Positions 24,001-31,674 of a DNA stretch of 31,783 nucleotides are shown piece after piece. The number at the start of each line of letters is the position of its first letter. The stretch's first letter is position 1. The stretch is from Victivallales bacterium (GTDB lineage Bacteria > Verrucomicrobiota > Lentisphaeria > Victivallales > UBA1829). The notes under the pieces were generated by a model. That model was not told the DNA's origin, searched no databases, and worked only from the letters and a program-made list of their open reading frames with translations. The stretch spans positions 1 through 31,783 of the forward strand of contig JAEEQO010000006.1 of the NCBI GenBank assembly GCA_016285335.1. Direction: 5' to 3'. The translations under genes and the position numbers were made by a program.

Positions 24001-25839
24001 GTTCAGGTCGACGATCTCGGAGAGCGGCTTCTGGAAGAGCCTGGCGTATGCCTCGTTGCAGCGCATGCACCGGAAATCGTTGCCGACGTCCTTGATGACG
24101 CAGGGAATGGGCATGATGTCGAAGATGTTGTTCACGAAATCGTATTCGCGGTTGATGCGGGCGTTCGCCGCGCTCAGGTCGCTGTAGGTCTTCTGGCGTT
24201 CCAGCGCGTTCTCCAGGATCTTCACGCTCGTTTCGATGAATTCCTTTTCGAACTGGGAAAGCGTACGCCGCATCGCGTAGCCGATTGCCAGTGTGCCGAA
24301 CAGAGCGCCCTGGCGGTTGACAGGCATGGAATACGTCGTCGTCGGCTGCCATCCGCCTGTCTGCGCGTCCAGCACGGCGTACATGCGCAGGATCTCAAGG
24401 GGAGCCCTTTCCTCGATCTCGAACGGCTCCAGAGGCTCGGAGTGCCTGGTGTAGTAGCGGAAATCGTTCAGAGTGGCCACGACGAGTTCACACGGCGTCG
24501 CGGGATCGAGGTGCGCGTGGCAGTCGGGTTCGACGACTGCTTCGTCCGATGCCTCGTCGAACCGGATCAGATGGCAGAAATCCGCATTGAGACGCTTGCG
24601 GATGACCTCGATGACTTTTTGCGGGTGGGAGACGGCATCGTAGGTCTGAAGGGCGAGCAGCGCCTCGGCGATCGCTTCACTGCTGCGCTGCTTCTCCATC
24701 GCCTCCGTCACGTCCTGAGACAGCCCGAAAAGGCATGTATTGCCGTCCATGTCCCGGATCTTGAGCTTGGTCGTCAGGAAACTGTATGGCTTGCCGTGCG
24801 CGTCAAGGGCGTTTTCGAAGAAAGAGGTCGTGACATCCCCGGAAAGAGTTTTGCGGTCGTCCTCCACAAATTGATTGGCCGTTGCCTCGTCGAATATCTG
24901 TGCGTCGGTATTGCCGATCACCTCGGCGACCGTATTCCGGCACGCATAGCGGGCGAACGCCATATTGCAGTCCACATAGCGCTCGGTGCGGGCGTCCTTG
25001 ATGGAGAACAGCATCGGGATGTTGTCGAGGACGATGCGGAGGAATGTGTTAGCACGTCCGCGCTGGCGAATCAGGAATGTCCCGAAAGCGAGGAGGACCA
25101 GAAAGAACCCCGCGTAGGTGCAGAGCTGGTAAACGTACAAGACCTTGTACCGCTCAGTGAGGCTGGTGCGGTACTGGTTCAGGAATACATCGGCATCCCG
25201 CAGACTGTGTTCGATGGAGGAATAGATGTGATCCTTGTATGTGAGGTAATTCAGACCGAAGACGATGTCGCTCGCCATTTTCTTGCGGTCTTCCGGCGAA
25301 GCGGCTTTTTCCCTTTCGGTCAGCACGTAGTCGCGAACCTCCGGCGGACAATCCGGAGAGGAAAGCTCCGCATCTGAGGTGACGAGGCGCATGGCATGAT
25401 ACTCGAGCGACATCAATTCCATCGAATACCGCATGGCTTCATCCAGGTCGCGGCGGAGCATTTCGGCGTTCGGGAAATCCTTGACCTTTTCCAGGCCCGC
25501 TTCCCGGTTTTTATCGCGCTTCGCTTCCAGGAAATAACGGTCCCGGAACACCGGATTGCCCGTGATGACATATCGTTCCACGGAGCTGGTCAGGATATCC
25601 GACCCCTTGCGGATCAGATCGCCGGCTTCGTCACAGTCCTGAAGATAATTGTGGGTCTGCTTCGTTTCGTCCATGTTGCGGTTCAACCGGTTCAGGTTGA
25701 AGAAGAGGAAGCTGAGCAGAAGCAGGGTCAGGATGCCGAATATCAGGATAAGCAGCCTGGGCTTGAATTTGGAACACAGTTCGCGAAACAATTGTCGTCT
25801 GCCTTTCCCGGATCCAAGGGAATGAAGCCATGACCTCAA
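21052..25839 (-). CDS. Large hybrid sensor histidine kinase with alternating PAS and GAF domains
   Basis: 1595 aa membrane sensor. Membrane helices at about 29-48 and 238-258 enclose an extracytoplasmic helical domain. Then PAS1 (about 265-380), GAF1 (383-545), PAS2 (563-680), GAF2 (700-870), PAS3 (890-1000) and GAF3 (1010-1170) precede the kinase core. The HisKA motif VSHDIRTPLN gives the phosphoacceptor H1192. HATPase boxes are NLIGNAVKYT, DTGCGIAD and GTGLGL. A Lys/Glu/Ser linker (1411-1476) leads to a receiver with D1531 in LTDIWMPEMDG. PAS3 carries four clustered Cys (CKCHDFVCQF, CPLRH), perhaps a metal or redox site. The start is TTG at 25839; no in-frame ATG precedes the first helix. 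A receiver-tail remnant follows the stop. Confidence 0.9.
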   Translation of the reverse strand: MRSWLHSLGSGKGRRQLFRELCSKFKPRLLILIFGILTLLLLSFLFFNLNRLNRNMDETKQTHNYLQDCDEAGDLIRKGSDILTSSVERYVITGNPVFRDRYFLEAKRDKNREAGLEKVKDFPNAEMLRRDLDEAMRYSMELMSLEYHAMRLVTSDAELSSPDCPPEVRDYVLTEREKAASPEDRKKMASDIVFGLNYLTYKDHIYSSIEHSLRDADVFLNQYRTSLTERYKVLYVYQLCTYAGFFLVLLAFGTFLIRQRGRANTFLRIVLDNIPMLFSIKDARTERYVDCNMAFARYACRNTVAEVIGNTDAQIFDEATANQFVEDDRKTLSGDVTTSFFENALDAHGKPYSFLTTKLKIRDMDGNTCLFGLSQDVTEAMEKQRSSEAIAEALLALQTYDAVSHPQKVIEVIRKRLNADFCHLIRFDEASDEAVVEPDCHAHLDPATPCELVVATLNDFRYYTRHSEPLEPFEIEERAPLEILRMYAVLDAQTGGWQPTTTYSMPVNRQGALFGTLAIGYAMRRTLSQFEKEFIETSVKILENALERQKTYSDLSAANARINREYDFVNNIFDIMPIPCVIKDVGNDFRCMRCNEAYARLFQKPLSEIVDLNSADLFSPEIAQRLRNADQEAIRENKMIFEELVCTFPDGVEHTFLYRRGPMTLPDGRLVLFCVAEDITELRLQTNKVLQINEKLQGEYQRAVNAEEAETFFAKSLKSILAMPPDQDAIIPSIKEVGEYIGADRCFIYYRVKDDEGNSSWNLTYEWCGEGIEKKFKSQADVNMFPDVCEALDHGMDFLATDIRSIHPVTCAWLQAQKVQSIIITPLRDENGEFFGFIGFDFVLHAQEQFSERIIRSVHEAADVILICRERNKRQATMSKAVAEEKLRSEIFESAAIPLLLFKPDGAIVTANSAALKAFGGSLSQVVGCKCHDFVCQFETRPEECPLRHPERSSQEFLLHRRDGQYFAIKTQTIRNDKGDPLYILECAVDMTETHELHENAEAIAQSLLALQSKNVISSPIQVLNIIRRRLGANAVYLAQYDRKAGVAFLNPEYTLLDNGETLAGRAEAGLDDLAPFLDKLKDEGICDFEGSSRRMIRNAYAKRSQGISIPPSETIVMVPLEVRGESWGNLSITYAKHRNLGERDKDFFIRCREVLEAALERKLYDDDLHAALDKEIAAEKAKSFFFSSVSHDIRTPLNAIIGFSELLIDGIMDEQERLKALSAISTSGQTLLQLINDVLDLSKLESGKMVINPVLTDVRELASSVLHTFDVSVMNKPVVLKEEYGALPFLEVDPQRIRQILFNLIGNAVKYTQRGEICVRASFRQDVGDENGVLIISVSDTGCGIADEDKEKLVNPFVKAGVDAKIKGTGLGLTICKQLASRMGGHFSFVSELGKGSTFALELRDVKCVERTPESQKKVASGQELIRLEMKREAVDRKASGNQTKPEDKSASEKEKKTKDTAPIPASVSTPKLKKQFHVLIADDVALNLAVLKALLAKIGVSEVVKAVNGSEAWDKVQSVEKPFDIVLTDIWMPEMDGKEFVAKVRADKRFADLPVYAVTADIEAQKDFVENGFTGLLLKPVTIDKISGIFQNE

Positions 25840-25966
25840 ATCGGCCTGACCGGTGAATCCGAATGTTATCCCGGAAAAACAGGGTTCATCCCGCGACCGT
25901 CCTCAGGAGATTGCAGGCCGAACTCCCGCCATATTCCGAAAAGAATGTTTTAAGCCTTTACTCTAA

Positions 25967-25995
25967 AATATATACGCATGTTCATATTTTGTCAA
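25967..25995 (-). promoter_or_regulatory. Promoter of the PAS/GAF kinase gene
   Basis: On the minus strand TTGACA (25995-25990), 17 bp, TATATT (25972-25967). It has the same hexamers and spacing as the divergent kinase promoter at 26082. The leader is about 120 bases. Confidence 0.75.
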
Positions 25996-26081
25996 GGGAA
26001 ATAAGCCTGCTTCAAAGAAAAAAAACACGATCATTTGGTCGCATGAAATCGGGAAGTGGACGAAAGATGACAAAAATACAT

Positions 26082-26133
26082 TTGACAAAATGAGTTGTTG
26101 AATGTATATTACGAAAACATATGTCGATACATA
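26082..26133 (+). promoter_or_regulatory. Promoter of the permease-kinase gene with a possible operator
   Basis: TTGACA (26082-26087), 17 bp, TATATT (26105-26110). TATGT-cgat-ACATA lies at 26120-26133, and ATGTAT/ATACAT arms (26102-26107, 26127-26132) flank the start site, so a repressor may bind here. The leader is about 108 bases. Confidence 0.7.
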
Positions 26134-26224
26134 GCCAGCTCACTGAAACATGAGAGGATTTGAATGGATATTGTGAAAACCTTCCCGTGGTTGCAAACAG
26201 CTCCAATGACAGGCGTCAGGTGAT

Positions 26225-29200
26225 ATGATGCAGGACAATCGATATCTGTCATTCGCGGGAGCGCTCGCGCTCTCCTTCGGTTATGCGGTTGGCTGGGGCG
26301 CATTTGTTCTTCCCGGCACGATGTTTCTGCCGAACGCAGGGCCCGCGGGTACGATCATCGGCTTCCTGATCGGTACGGCTGCGATCGTCATTCTGGCGTT
26401 CAATTTCCACAAGGCCACGACACATATCCAGAGTTCAGGCGGGACCTACGGTTTTATCACGAAAGTGTTCGGACAGAACCACGGGTTCCTGATGGGGTGG
26501 TTCCTGTTTCTGACGTACATGGCGATCCTGTGGGCGAACGCCACGGCGCTTGTCCTGCTGGCGCGATTCCTTTTCGACGACGCACTCCAGTTCGGGTTTC
26601 ATTACACGATGGTCGGATTCGACGTGTATCTCGGGGAAGTCCTGCTGTCTCTCGCCGCGATCGTGCTGTGCGCCTGCGTATGCATCGTCGGCAAACGCCT
26701 CGCGATCGGGCTCCACACGTTCTTTGCATTCATACTTCTCGCCGGCGTCGTGATCTGTTTCGTCGCCGCGCTGGCGCAGCACAAGGGCGGCATGGCGGCC
26801 ATGGGACCGGCGTTTTCGTCGAGCGGTCCGAAAGCGGTCCAGATACTCAGGAGCCTTGCCATGGTCCCATGGGCTTTCGTCGGATTCGAGGCGGTCGTCC
26901 AGTCCTCGTCGGAGTTCCGTTTCCCGGTCAAACGCACATTCTCCCTGCTTCTTTCGGCAATCCTTCTCGCAGCACTGGCTTATATCCTTCTTGCGCTTCT
27001 CCCCACGCTTGCCCTGCCGGACAGCTATTCGAACTGGAAAGAGTACATCAACGCGCTTCCCCGCCTTCACGGGATCGCCGGAATGCCCGTGTTCTCTGCG
27101 GCGAAAAAGGCGCTCGGTTCGCTGGGAGTGGCCGTGATCGGCGGCTCCATGCTGTCCGGTCAGCTCACGGCGCTGTTCGCCACGTATATCGCGGTCAGCC
27201 GCCTGATGCGCGCGATGGCCGACGACGATATGATCCCGAAATGGTTCGGCAAATGCAACAGAGAAGGAAACCCCGTAAATGCCATTCTCACCGTGATGTG
27301 CATTTCCCTCCCGATCCCGTTCCTTGGGCGCACGGTGATCGGCTGGCCGGTCGATCTGTCGAACCTGGGCGCCGCAATCGCCTACGGTTACATTTCAGCC
27401 GCCGCGCTTGTCCTTCTCAGGAGAGCAAAGGGCCGCGGTCATACCGTCGAAAAATCCGCGGGCGTTTTCGGCCTTGCCATGTCGATCGTCTTCAGCGTTC
27501 TTATGCTGGTGCCGAATTATCTTTCCGGGAGTTCGCTCTCGACCGAGTCGTACCTGCTTCTCGTCATCTGGTGCTTCGCGGGATTCCTGCTGTACAGGCG
27601 CGTGTTCATCCTGGACACCCATGGTAAATTCGGGAAATCCACCGTCGTATGGGTCACCGTGCTCATCGTGATCTTCTTCTCGTCGCTGATGTGGTTCCGC
27701 CTTGAGGTTTGCGAATCCGCAAAGCAGGCTTATGATGGATTTATTGGCGGGATCGTCACGGAGGAAACGGTTCGGAAGAGCATCTCCCACGTGAACGCCA
27801 ATATGCTGGTCAACTCCTTTGTCGAACTGGGCATCCTCGTTTCCTCTCTTGCGATCATCCTGAACCTGTTCTCGATCCTCCACAGGAGAGAGAGACAACA
27901 CTATATCGAAAAGCTCAGAGCCGAGGAAAAAGCCCAAAGAACGGAGGACTCCCTGATTGGCGCCCGGCTGAACAACCAGAAACTGGCAGGTGTCAACCGG
28001 GAACTGAGGGAATACACTGAGACGATCGAAAAACAGAGACAGCTGGAAGCCGAACTGCGGAATCAGCTCGAAAAGAAGCAGGAGGAACTCGAAGAGGCCT
28101 TGCAGATGGCGCAGGACGCCAACCGCGCCAAAACGACGTTCCTGAGCAATATGTCCCACGACATCCGTACGCCGATGAACGCGATCATCGGATTTACTGA
28201 ACTCGCCGCCAGTCACGTCGACGACCCGAAACGCGTCCAGGAGTATCTGACCACCATTTCGCGGTCCTCGGAACACCTCCTCTCGCTGATCAACGACATC
28301 CTGGACATGAGCCGCATCGAATCCGGCAGGATGACTCTGCACGAGAAAGAGGAGTCGCTGTCGGAGATCCTTCATTCGATCCGCGACATCGTCCATCCGG
28401 ATATCCAGGCCAAACAGCACACCTTCCTGCTTGAAGCGGTGGACATGAGGAACGAACTGGTGTACTGCGACAAACTGCGCCTGAATCAGGTGCTGCTCAA
28501 TCTGGTCTCAAACGCCATCAAATACACGCATCCGGGCGGCACGATCTCCCTCCGGGTCGTGCAGAAGACCGCCTCGAAGGCGGGCTGCGGCATGTTCGAA
28601 TTCCACTGCAAGGACAACGGCATCGGCATGAGCGAGGATTTCGTCAGGACAATCTTCGATCCGTTCACCCGCGAAGAGACGCCCGCCGTTTCGAATATCC
28701 AGGGCACCGGGCTGGGGATGGCGATCACCAGGAACATCGTGGAGATGATGGGCGGCACGATCACCGTCGCCTCTAAGAAGGGCGAGGGGGCCGAATTCGT
28801 CGTTTCTCTGGAACTCAGGATCGCCGACAGGGAAATGACCGATTTCGTGATCCCGGAACTGAAAGGTCTGCGCAGTCTGGTCGTGGACGATGATCAAAAT
28901 GCGTGCCGGAGCATCGCCGATATGCTTCAGACGGTCGGTTTGCGCGGCGAATGGTGCGTTTCGGGCAGCGAAGCCATTGTCCGCACGAAAGAATCCCTCC
29001 GTCACGGCGACCGCTTCAAAGTCTATGTCCTGGACTGGTCGAAGCCGGATGAGAACCGGCTCGAAACGGTCCGCCGCATCCGCGAGACCGCCGGGGCAGG
29101 CGCGTTTATCGTCGTCCTGACCGAGCACGACTGGACCGGGATCGAGAAGGAAGCGAAGGAAGCGGGCGTAAACGGATTCATCCTGAAACCGGTCTTCCCG

Positions 29201-29659
29201 TCCAATCTGAAACGATTGTTCCTGCAGCTCTGCGGGAAAACAAGTCCCGATCAGGCATGCGCGGAAGACGAAATCGTCTCGCTGAAGGGCAAAAAGGTCC
29301 TGATGGTCGACGACAACGAACTCAACCTCAAGATCGGAGTTCTGCAGCTTCAGCAGCAGGGCATGATCGTCGATACCGCCCTGAACGGACAGACCGCGGT
29401 CAATATGATCTGGGAGAACGGCGTCGACGCTTACGATCTCATCCTGATGGACGTCATGATGCCGGTGATGGACGGATACGAGGCCACGTCCATCATCCGA
29501 AAACTTCCGGGCGGAAACAAACTGAAGATCCTCGCATTCTCCGCCAACGCCTTCGAGGAAGACAGAGAAAAGTCCCTGAATGCGGGCATGGACGGCCACA
29601 TCGCGAAGCCGCTGAAAGTGGACGAGCTCTTAAGCGAGCTGAAACGATTCGTCGTGTGA
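26225..29659 (+). CDS. Amino-acid permease fused to a hybrid histidine kinase with two receivers
   Basis: 1144 aa. Residues 1 to about 430 form an APC-superfamily permease: the first helix has the Gly-rich GYAVGWGAFVLPG, followed by SSGGTYGFITKVFG, MGWFLFLTYMAILWANA and about ten more helices. A further membrane segment pair (about 475-495 and 535-555) precedes a coiled coil (about 560-635). The kinase core has MSHDIRTPMN with H645, NLVSNAIKYT, DNGIGM and GTGLGM. The first receiver (about 878-1000) has D937 in VLDWSKPDEN, a diverged site. The second (about 1018-1144) has D1076 in LMDVMMPVMDG. Starts ATGATG after AGGTGA. Inference: substrate binding or transport controls the kinase. Confidence 0.9.
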   Translation: MMQDNRYLSFAGALALSFGYAVGWGAFVLPGTMFLPNAGPAGTIIGFLIGTAAIVILAFNFHKATTHIQSSGGTYGFITKVFGQNHGFLMGWFLFLTYMAILWANATALVLLARFLFDDALQFGFHYTMVGFDVYLGEVLLSLAAIVLCACVCIVGKRLAIGLHTFFAFILLAGVVICFVAALAQHKGGMAAMGPAFSSSGPKAVQILRSLAMVPWAFVGFEAVVQSSSEFRFPVKRTFSLLLSAILLAALAYILLALLPTLALPDSYSNWKEYINALPRLHGIAGMPVFSAAKKALGSLGVAVIGGSMLSGQLTALFATYIAVSRLMRAMADDDMIPKWFGKCNREGNPVNAILTVMCISLPIPFLGRTVIGWPVDLSNLGAAIAYGYISAAALVLLRRAKGRGHTVEKSAGVFGLAMSIVFSVLMLVPNYLSGSSLSTESYLLLVIWCFAGFLLYRRVFILDTHGKFGKSTVVWVTVLIVIFFSSLMWFRLEVCESAKQAYDGFIGGIVTEETVRKSISHVNANMLVNSFVELGILVSSLAIILNLFSILHRRERQHYIEKLRAEEKAQRTEDSLIGARLNNQKLAGVNRELREYTETIEKQRQLEAELRNQLEKKQEELEEALQMAQDANRAKTTFLSNMSHDIRTPMNAIIGFTELAASHVDDPKRVQEYLTTISRSSEHLLSLINDILDMSRIESGRMTLHEKEESLSEILHSIRDIVHPDIQAKQHTFLLEAVDMRNELVYCDKLRLNQVLLNLVSNAIKYTHPGGTISLRVVQKTASKAGCGMFEFHCKDNGIGMSEDFVRTIFDPFTREETPAVSNIQGTGLGMAITRNIVEMMGGTITVASKKGEGAEFVVSLELRIADREMTDFVIPELKGLRSLVVDDDQNACRSIADMLQTVGLRGEWCVSGSEAIVRTKESLRHGDRFKVYVLDWSKPDENRLETVRRIRETAGAGAFIVVLTEHDWTGIEKEAKEAGVNGFILKPVFPSNLKRLFLQLCGKTSPDQACAEDEIVSLKGKKVLMVDDNELNLKIGVLQLQQQGMIVDTALNGQTAVNMIWENGVDAYDLILMDVMMPVMDGYEATSIIRKLPGGNKLKILAFSANAFEEDREKSLNAGMDGHIAKPLKVDELLSELKRFVV

Positions 29660-29685
29660 CCTGACAGGGGCTCGCTCTTGTGCGG

Positions 29686-29704
29686 AAAAAGAGAGCAGGC
29701 TCTC
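29686..29704 (-). terminator. Rho-independent terminator for minus-strand phage remnant
   Basis: GAGAGC-AG-GCTCTC (29691-29704). On the minus strand a T5 tract follows. On the plus strand no T-run follows. Confidence 0.55.
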
Positions 29705-29749
29705 CAACTTGCCGCAAGCGGGTTCGAAAGAATGCAGCCCCGGGGGGGG

Positions 29750-29950
29750 AGATGAGCTCTGATTCACGGGGGCGGAATGCTGTTTTTTGAAGAGCAGATG
29801 TCTTTGGACAACGCCCCGCTCGGATTGTCTTTGCTGTTCCTGACGGCCATGCTCTACTCCGTCGTGATCGGCACGGTCTGCACCCCCCATGTTCCGCATG
29901 TTCTTTTGAACTCTTGAGAAAAACATGATTAGCTCCTACTTGAGCTCGCT
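29750..29950. other. Disturbed region between kinase end and tail remnant
   Basis: Competing short readings: a plus-strand 46-aa ORF (29777-29917) with one membrane-helix-like stretch (LGLSLLFLTAMLYSVVIGTV), and a minus-strand ORF from 29926 with a good AGGAG but a compositionally poor protein. Phage homology of the neighbouring tail gene stops here. I cannot choose between them. Confidence 0.25.
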
Positions 29951-29959
29951 TTTTTTGTC

Positions 29960-30233
29960 GTATGAACAGCGACATCGGCGAGTTGGTGAAGTAGGCCGTT
30001 TTGAAGGCGAGGAAGTCCTCATCCTCCGTGTCGTACAGAATGTTGATTTCGAGCGAGGCTTCCTTGAGCGTAGCCGCGCTCAGCTTCCATCCCTGTGCAG
30101 CACGGGTGGTAACGTCGGCCTCGCCGGATTCGAGCGTGAGCGAAACGTCTTTGACGTTCGTCACTTCAATTGCCGCCTGCGTTCCAGCTTCTCCGCGGAA
30201 CAGTTTGGCGTCAAGACCAAGTACAATTGCCAT
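29960..30233 (-). pseudogene. Truncated phage tail-tube-like protein gene
   Basis: From the ATG at 30233 the frame reads MAIVLGLDAKLFRGEAGTQA and continues plausibly for about 91 residues (KDVSLTLESGEADVTTRAAQ, LEINILYDTEDEDFLAFKTA) to NSPMSLFI. This resembles the N-terminal half of siphophage major tail/tube proteins. After about 29960 the frame stays open but turns into Arg/Ser/Pro-rich junk down to about 29493, overlapping the kinase gene, so the real 3' half is lost. It starts 11 bp after the gp10-like gene, as in phage tail operons. Confidence 0.65.
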
Positions 30234-30244
30234 AAATAAGCCTT

Positions 30245-30637
30245 TCATTTTTTGACCGCATTTGCCCATAGCTTCGGAAGCTGGGGAGCGGATTTGGTTA
30301 GTGTTGGTCCCATGAGGGGACGTTTGGGATAACGGCGTCTGCGGTACATGCCGCCGAACTCGTGAGCGGTCATGGATACACCGATGAATTTCTTCGCGGG
30401 ACCGATGACCACGCTCATTTTCTGCTTGTCGACTCCGAACAGGAGCGATCTGCGGAGCAGTCCGCGTCTGGTGTGTGGTGGGGTGCCGGGAGTGGACGAG
30501 TTTTTGGAACGATGAACTACGTTCCTTGCCGTCGCTCGGATGTAAGCGCCAGCCCTGCGTAGAGAGCTGTAATTCGCCTTCTGCACAGCCCCTAGGAGAC
30601 GCCGTTCATCAAAGTCGAAATGCATTTTGACGGACAT
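30245..30637 (-). CDS. HK97 gp10-like phage tail-completion protein
   Basis: 130 aa from the ATG at 30637 (MSVKMHFDFDERRLLGAVQK); an ATG four codons later is possible. Typical features are GAYIRATARNVV, SSTPGTPPHTRRGLLRRSL, VVIGPAKKF, AHEFGG and RPLMGPTL, in the order known from HK97-gp10/minor tail families, which help join head and tail. The length fits. It is followed by a truncated tail-tube gene and lacks other head or tail genes, so it is a prophage relic and may no longer be used. Its start faces the divergent 58-aa gene. Confidence 0.75.
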   Translation of the reverse strand: MSVKMHFDFDERRLLGAVQKANYSSLRRAGAYIRATARNVVHRSKNSSTPGTPPHTRRGLLRRSLLFGVDKQKMSVVIGPAKKFIGVSMTAHEFGGMYRRRRYPKRPLMGPTLTKSAPQLPKLWANAVKK

Positions 30638-30683
30638 TTTGGCGTAAAATCTTGATTTTTTCTTGAAAAATAACTTTTTTCGC

Positions 30684-30725
30684 TTGACACGAGGTGGAAA
30701 CGAGGTTATATTTTTTATAACCCTT
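30684..30725 (+). promoter_or_regulatory. Promoter with palindromic operator for the 58-aa gene
   Basis: TTGACA (30684-30689), 17 bp, TATATT (30707-30712). GGTTATA-ttttt-TATAACC (30704-30722) is a perfect inverted repeat that covers the -10 box, followed by the direct repeat TTAACC TTAACC. Confidence 0.75.
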
Positions 30726-30749
30726 AACCTTAACCGAGGAGTGTTCAAT

Positions 30750-30926
30750 ATGAAACACAGCTTCTACGACGTCAAAGCGAAGAAAAAAGTCCAGGCCGAA
30801 GTCACCGCCAAGGTCAAATACGGCAAAGGCACCCGTACCCGCTATGCTTTCAAGGCCCTCACGAAGGACGGCCGCAATCTGACCGCTTTCGTCAAGAAGG
30901 CTGACTGGGATGCTTTCAAGAAGTAA
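30750..30926 (+). CDS. Small basic protein of unknown function (58 aa)
   Basis: 58 aa, starting MKHSFYDVKAKKKVQAEVTA and ending FVKKADWDAFKK. It is rich in Lys and aromatic residues with no signal peptide, so probably cytosolic and maybe nucleic-acid binding. GAGGAG lies 9 bases before the ATG. A consensus promoter and a terminator make a complete single-gene unit with high coding quality, unlike the decayed phage genes around it. The pattern RYAFKALTKDGRNLTAFVKK suggests a beta-rich fold with conserved Gly/Asn. I do not recognise a named family. Confidence 0.85.
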   Translation: MKHSFYDVKAKKKVQAEVTAKVKYGKGTRTRYAFKALTKDGRNLTAFVKKADWDAFKK

Positions 30927-30953
30927 TCCTCGCCTCAACTCCGTATGAGTTTG

Positions 30954-30989
30954 CCGGCGCTCTGGTAACAGGGTGCCGGTTTTGTTTTT
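30954..30989 (+). terminator. Rho-independent terminator after the 58-aa gene
   Basis: An 11-bp stem (30954-30964 with 30969-30979, G-T pairs included), loop GTAA, then TTTTGTTTTT. Confidence 0.85.
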
Positions 30990-31200
30990 AAACCTCTTGC
31001 CGCCTGCAGGTATCTCTGAAAACGAGCTCGATCACGCTCGTGAACTGGTGACGTTCTCTGAGGTCATCAGCAGAATAGATCGGGTTGAATCCGACCGCAA
31101 TGCACTTCGCACCGCAGAATTCTTTCCCGGAAAAGCTCAGTCCGAGCTTCTCGACGGTGGCGACGTGAAGAAATCGTCATTCTGGTCAACAAGGAAAACG
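30988..31200 (-). pseudogene. Frameshifted fragment, perhaps phage-derived
   Basis: On the minus strand one frame reads TAPDGSVFLVDQNDDF up to about 31170 and a second, one base apart, continues LHVATVEKLGLSFSGKEFCG and GAKCIAVGFNPIYSADDLRE to QFTSVIELVFRDTCRRQEV and a stop at 30988. Together they look like one gene end broken by a single-base deletion. No start is present. Strand and position fit the phage relic. Confidence 0.4.
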
Positions 31201-31278
31201 GAGCCGTCCGGGGCAGTACTACAAGTATATCGGCTCAGAGGGCAATGTGTCAAAAGAGGCGAAAAGTGCAGAAAGCCC
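31170..31278 (+). pseudogene. Possible plus-strand gene end with a frameshift
   Basis: The readings REEIVILVNKENGAVRG and, one frame away, QYYKYIGSEGNVSKEAKSAE with SPKTEEI and a stop look protein-like and meet near 31215. An AT-rich hairpin terminator follows on this strand. It partly overlaps the minus-strand fragment, so the locus is ambiguous. Confidence 0.3.
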
Positions 31279-31341
31279 GAAAACAGAGGAAATCTAAGAA
31301 GACTGATTTGGAAAGAAGGCTGAAAGACTGACAAGAAGTCT

Positions 31342-31379
31342 AGCTATAAATATATATAAATATAATATATAGCTTTTTT
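31342..31379 (+). terminator. AT-rich terminator-like hairpin
   Basis: AGCTATA (31342-31348) pairs with TATAGCT (31368-31374), with mainly A/T between, followed by T-rich sequence. Confidence 0.5.
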
Positions 31380-31541
31380 CCTTTTTACTCTTTTTTCTCT
31401 TCCTTTTTTTTCTCAGTTCTCTCTGACCTCACAGCTCTTCCCCCGTGTATAGAGGCTGTGTGAAAAATGGAATGACCCCCTCTATCGTCACTCAATTCCA
31501 TGGTTCCGATACCTGGCATCCGCAGACCGCAGCATGGCCAC

Positions 31542-31573
31542 AAAAAAAGCCGACGGAGCGAATCTCCGTCGGC
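31542..31573 (-). terminator. Rho-independent terminator on the minus strand
   Basis: Perfect 10-bp stem GCCGACGGAG/CTCCGTCGGC with a 5-base loop. On the minus strand a T7 tract follows. The minus-strand gene it would end lies to the right, outside the window. Confidence 0.75.
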
Positions 31574-31674
31574 GACCCTTAACCTCTTGAGGAATGGGAT
31601 TATTCTTCAAAAAGGTCTATTAACTTACACCCAAAAACGCGAAAAGTCAAATTTCCCGCGCGAAAACAAGAAAG

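Noticed and set aside
22846..25377. 843-codon plus-strand frame inside the large kinase
   Set aside because: Shadow of the kinase gene; low-quality composition and no motifs.
29493..29960. Continuation of the tail-tube frame to 29493
   Set aside because: The frame turns Arg/Pro/Ser-rich and overlaps the 3' end of the permease-kinase gene antisense.
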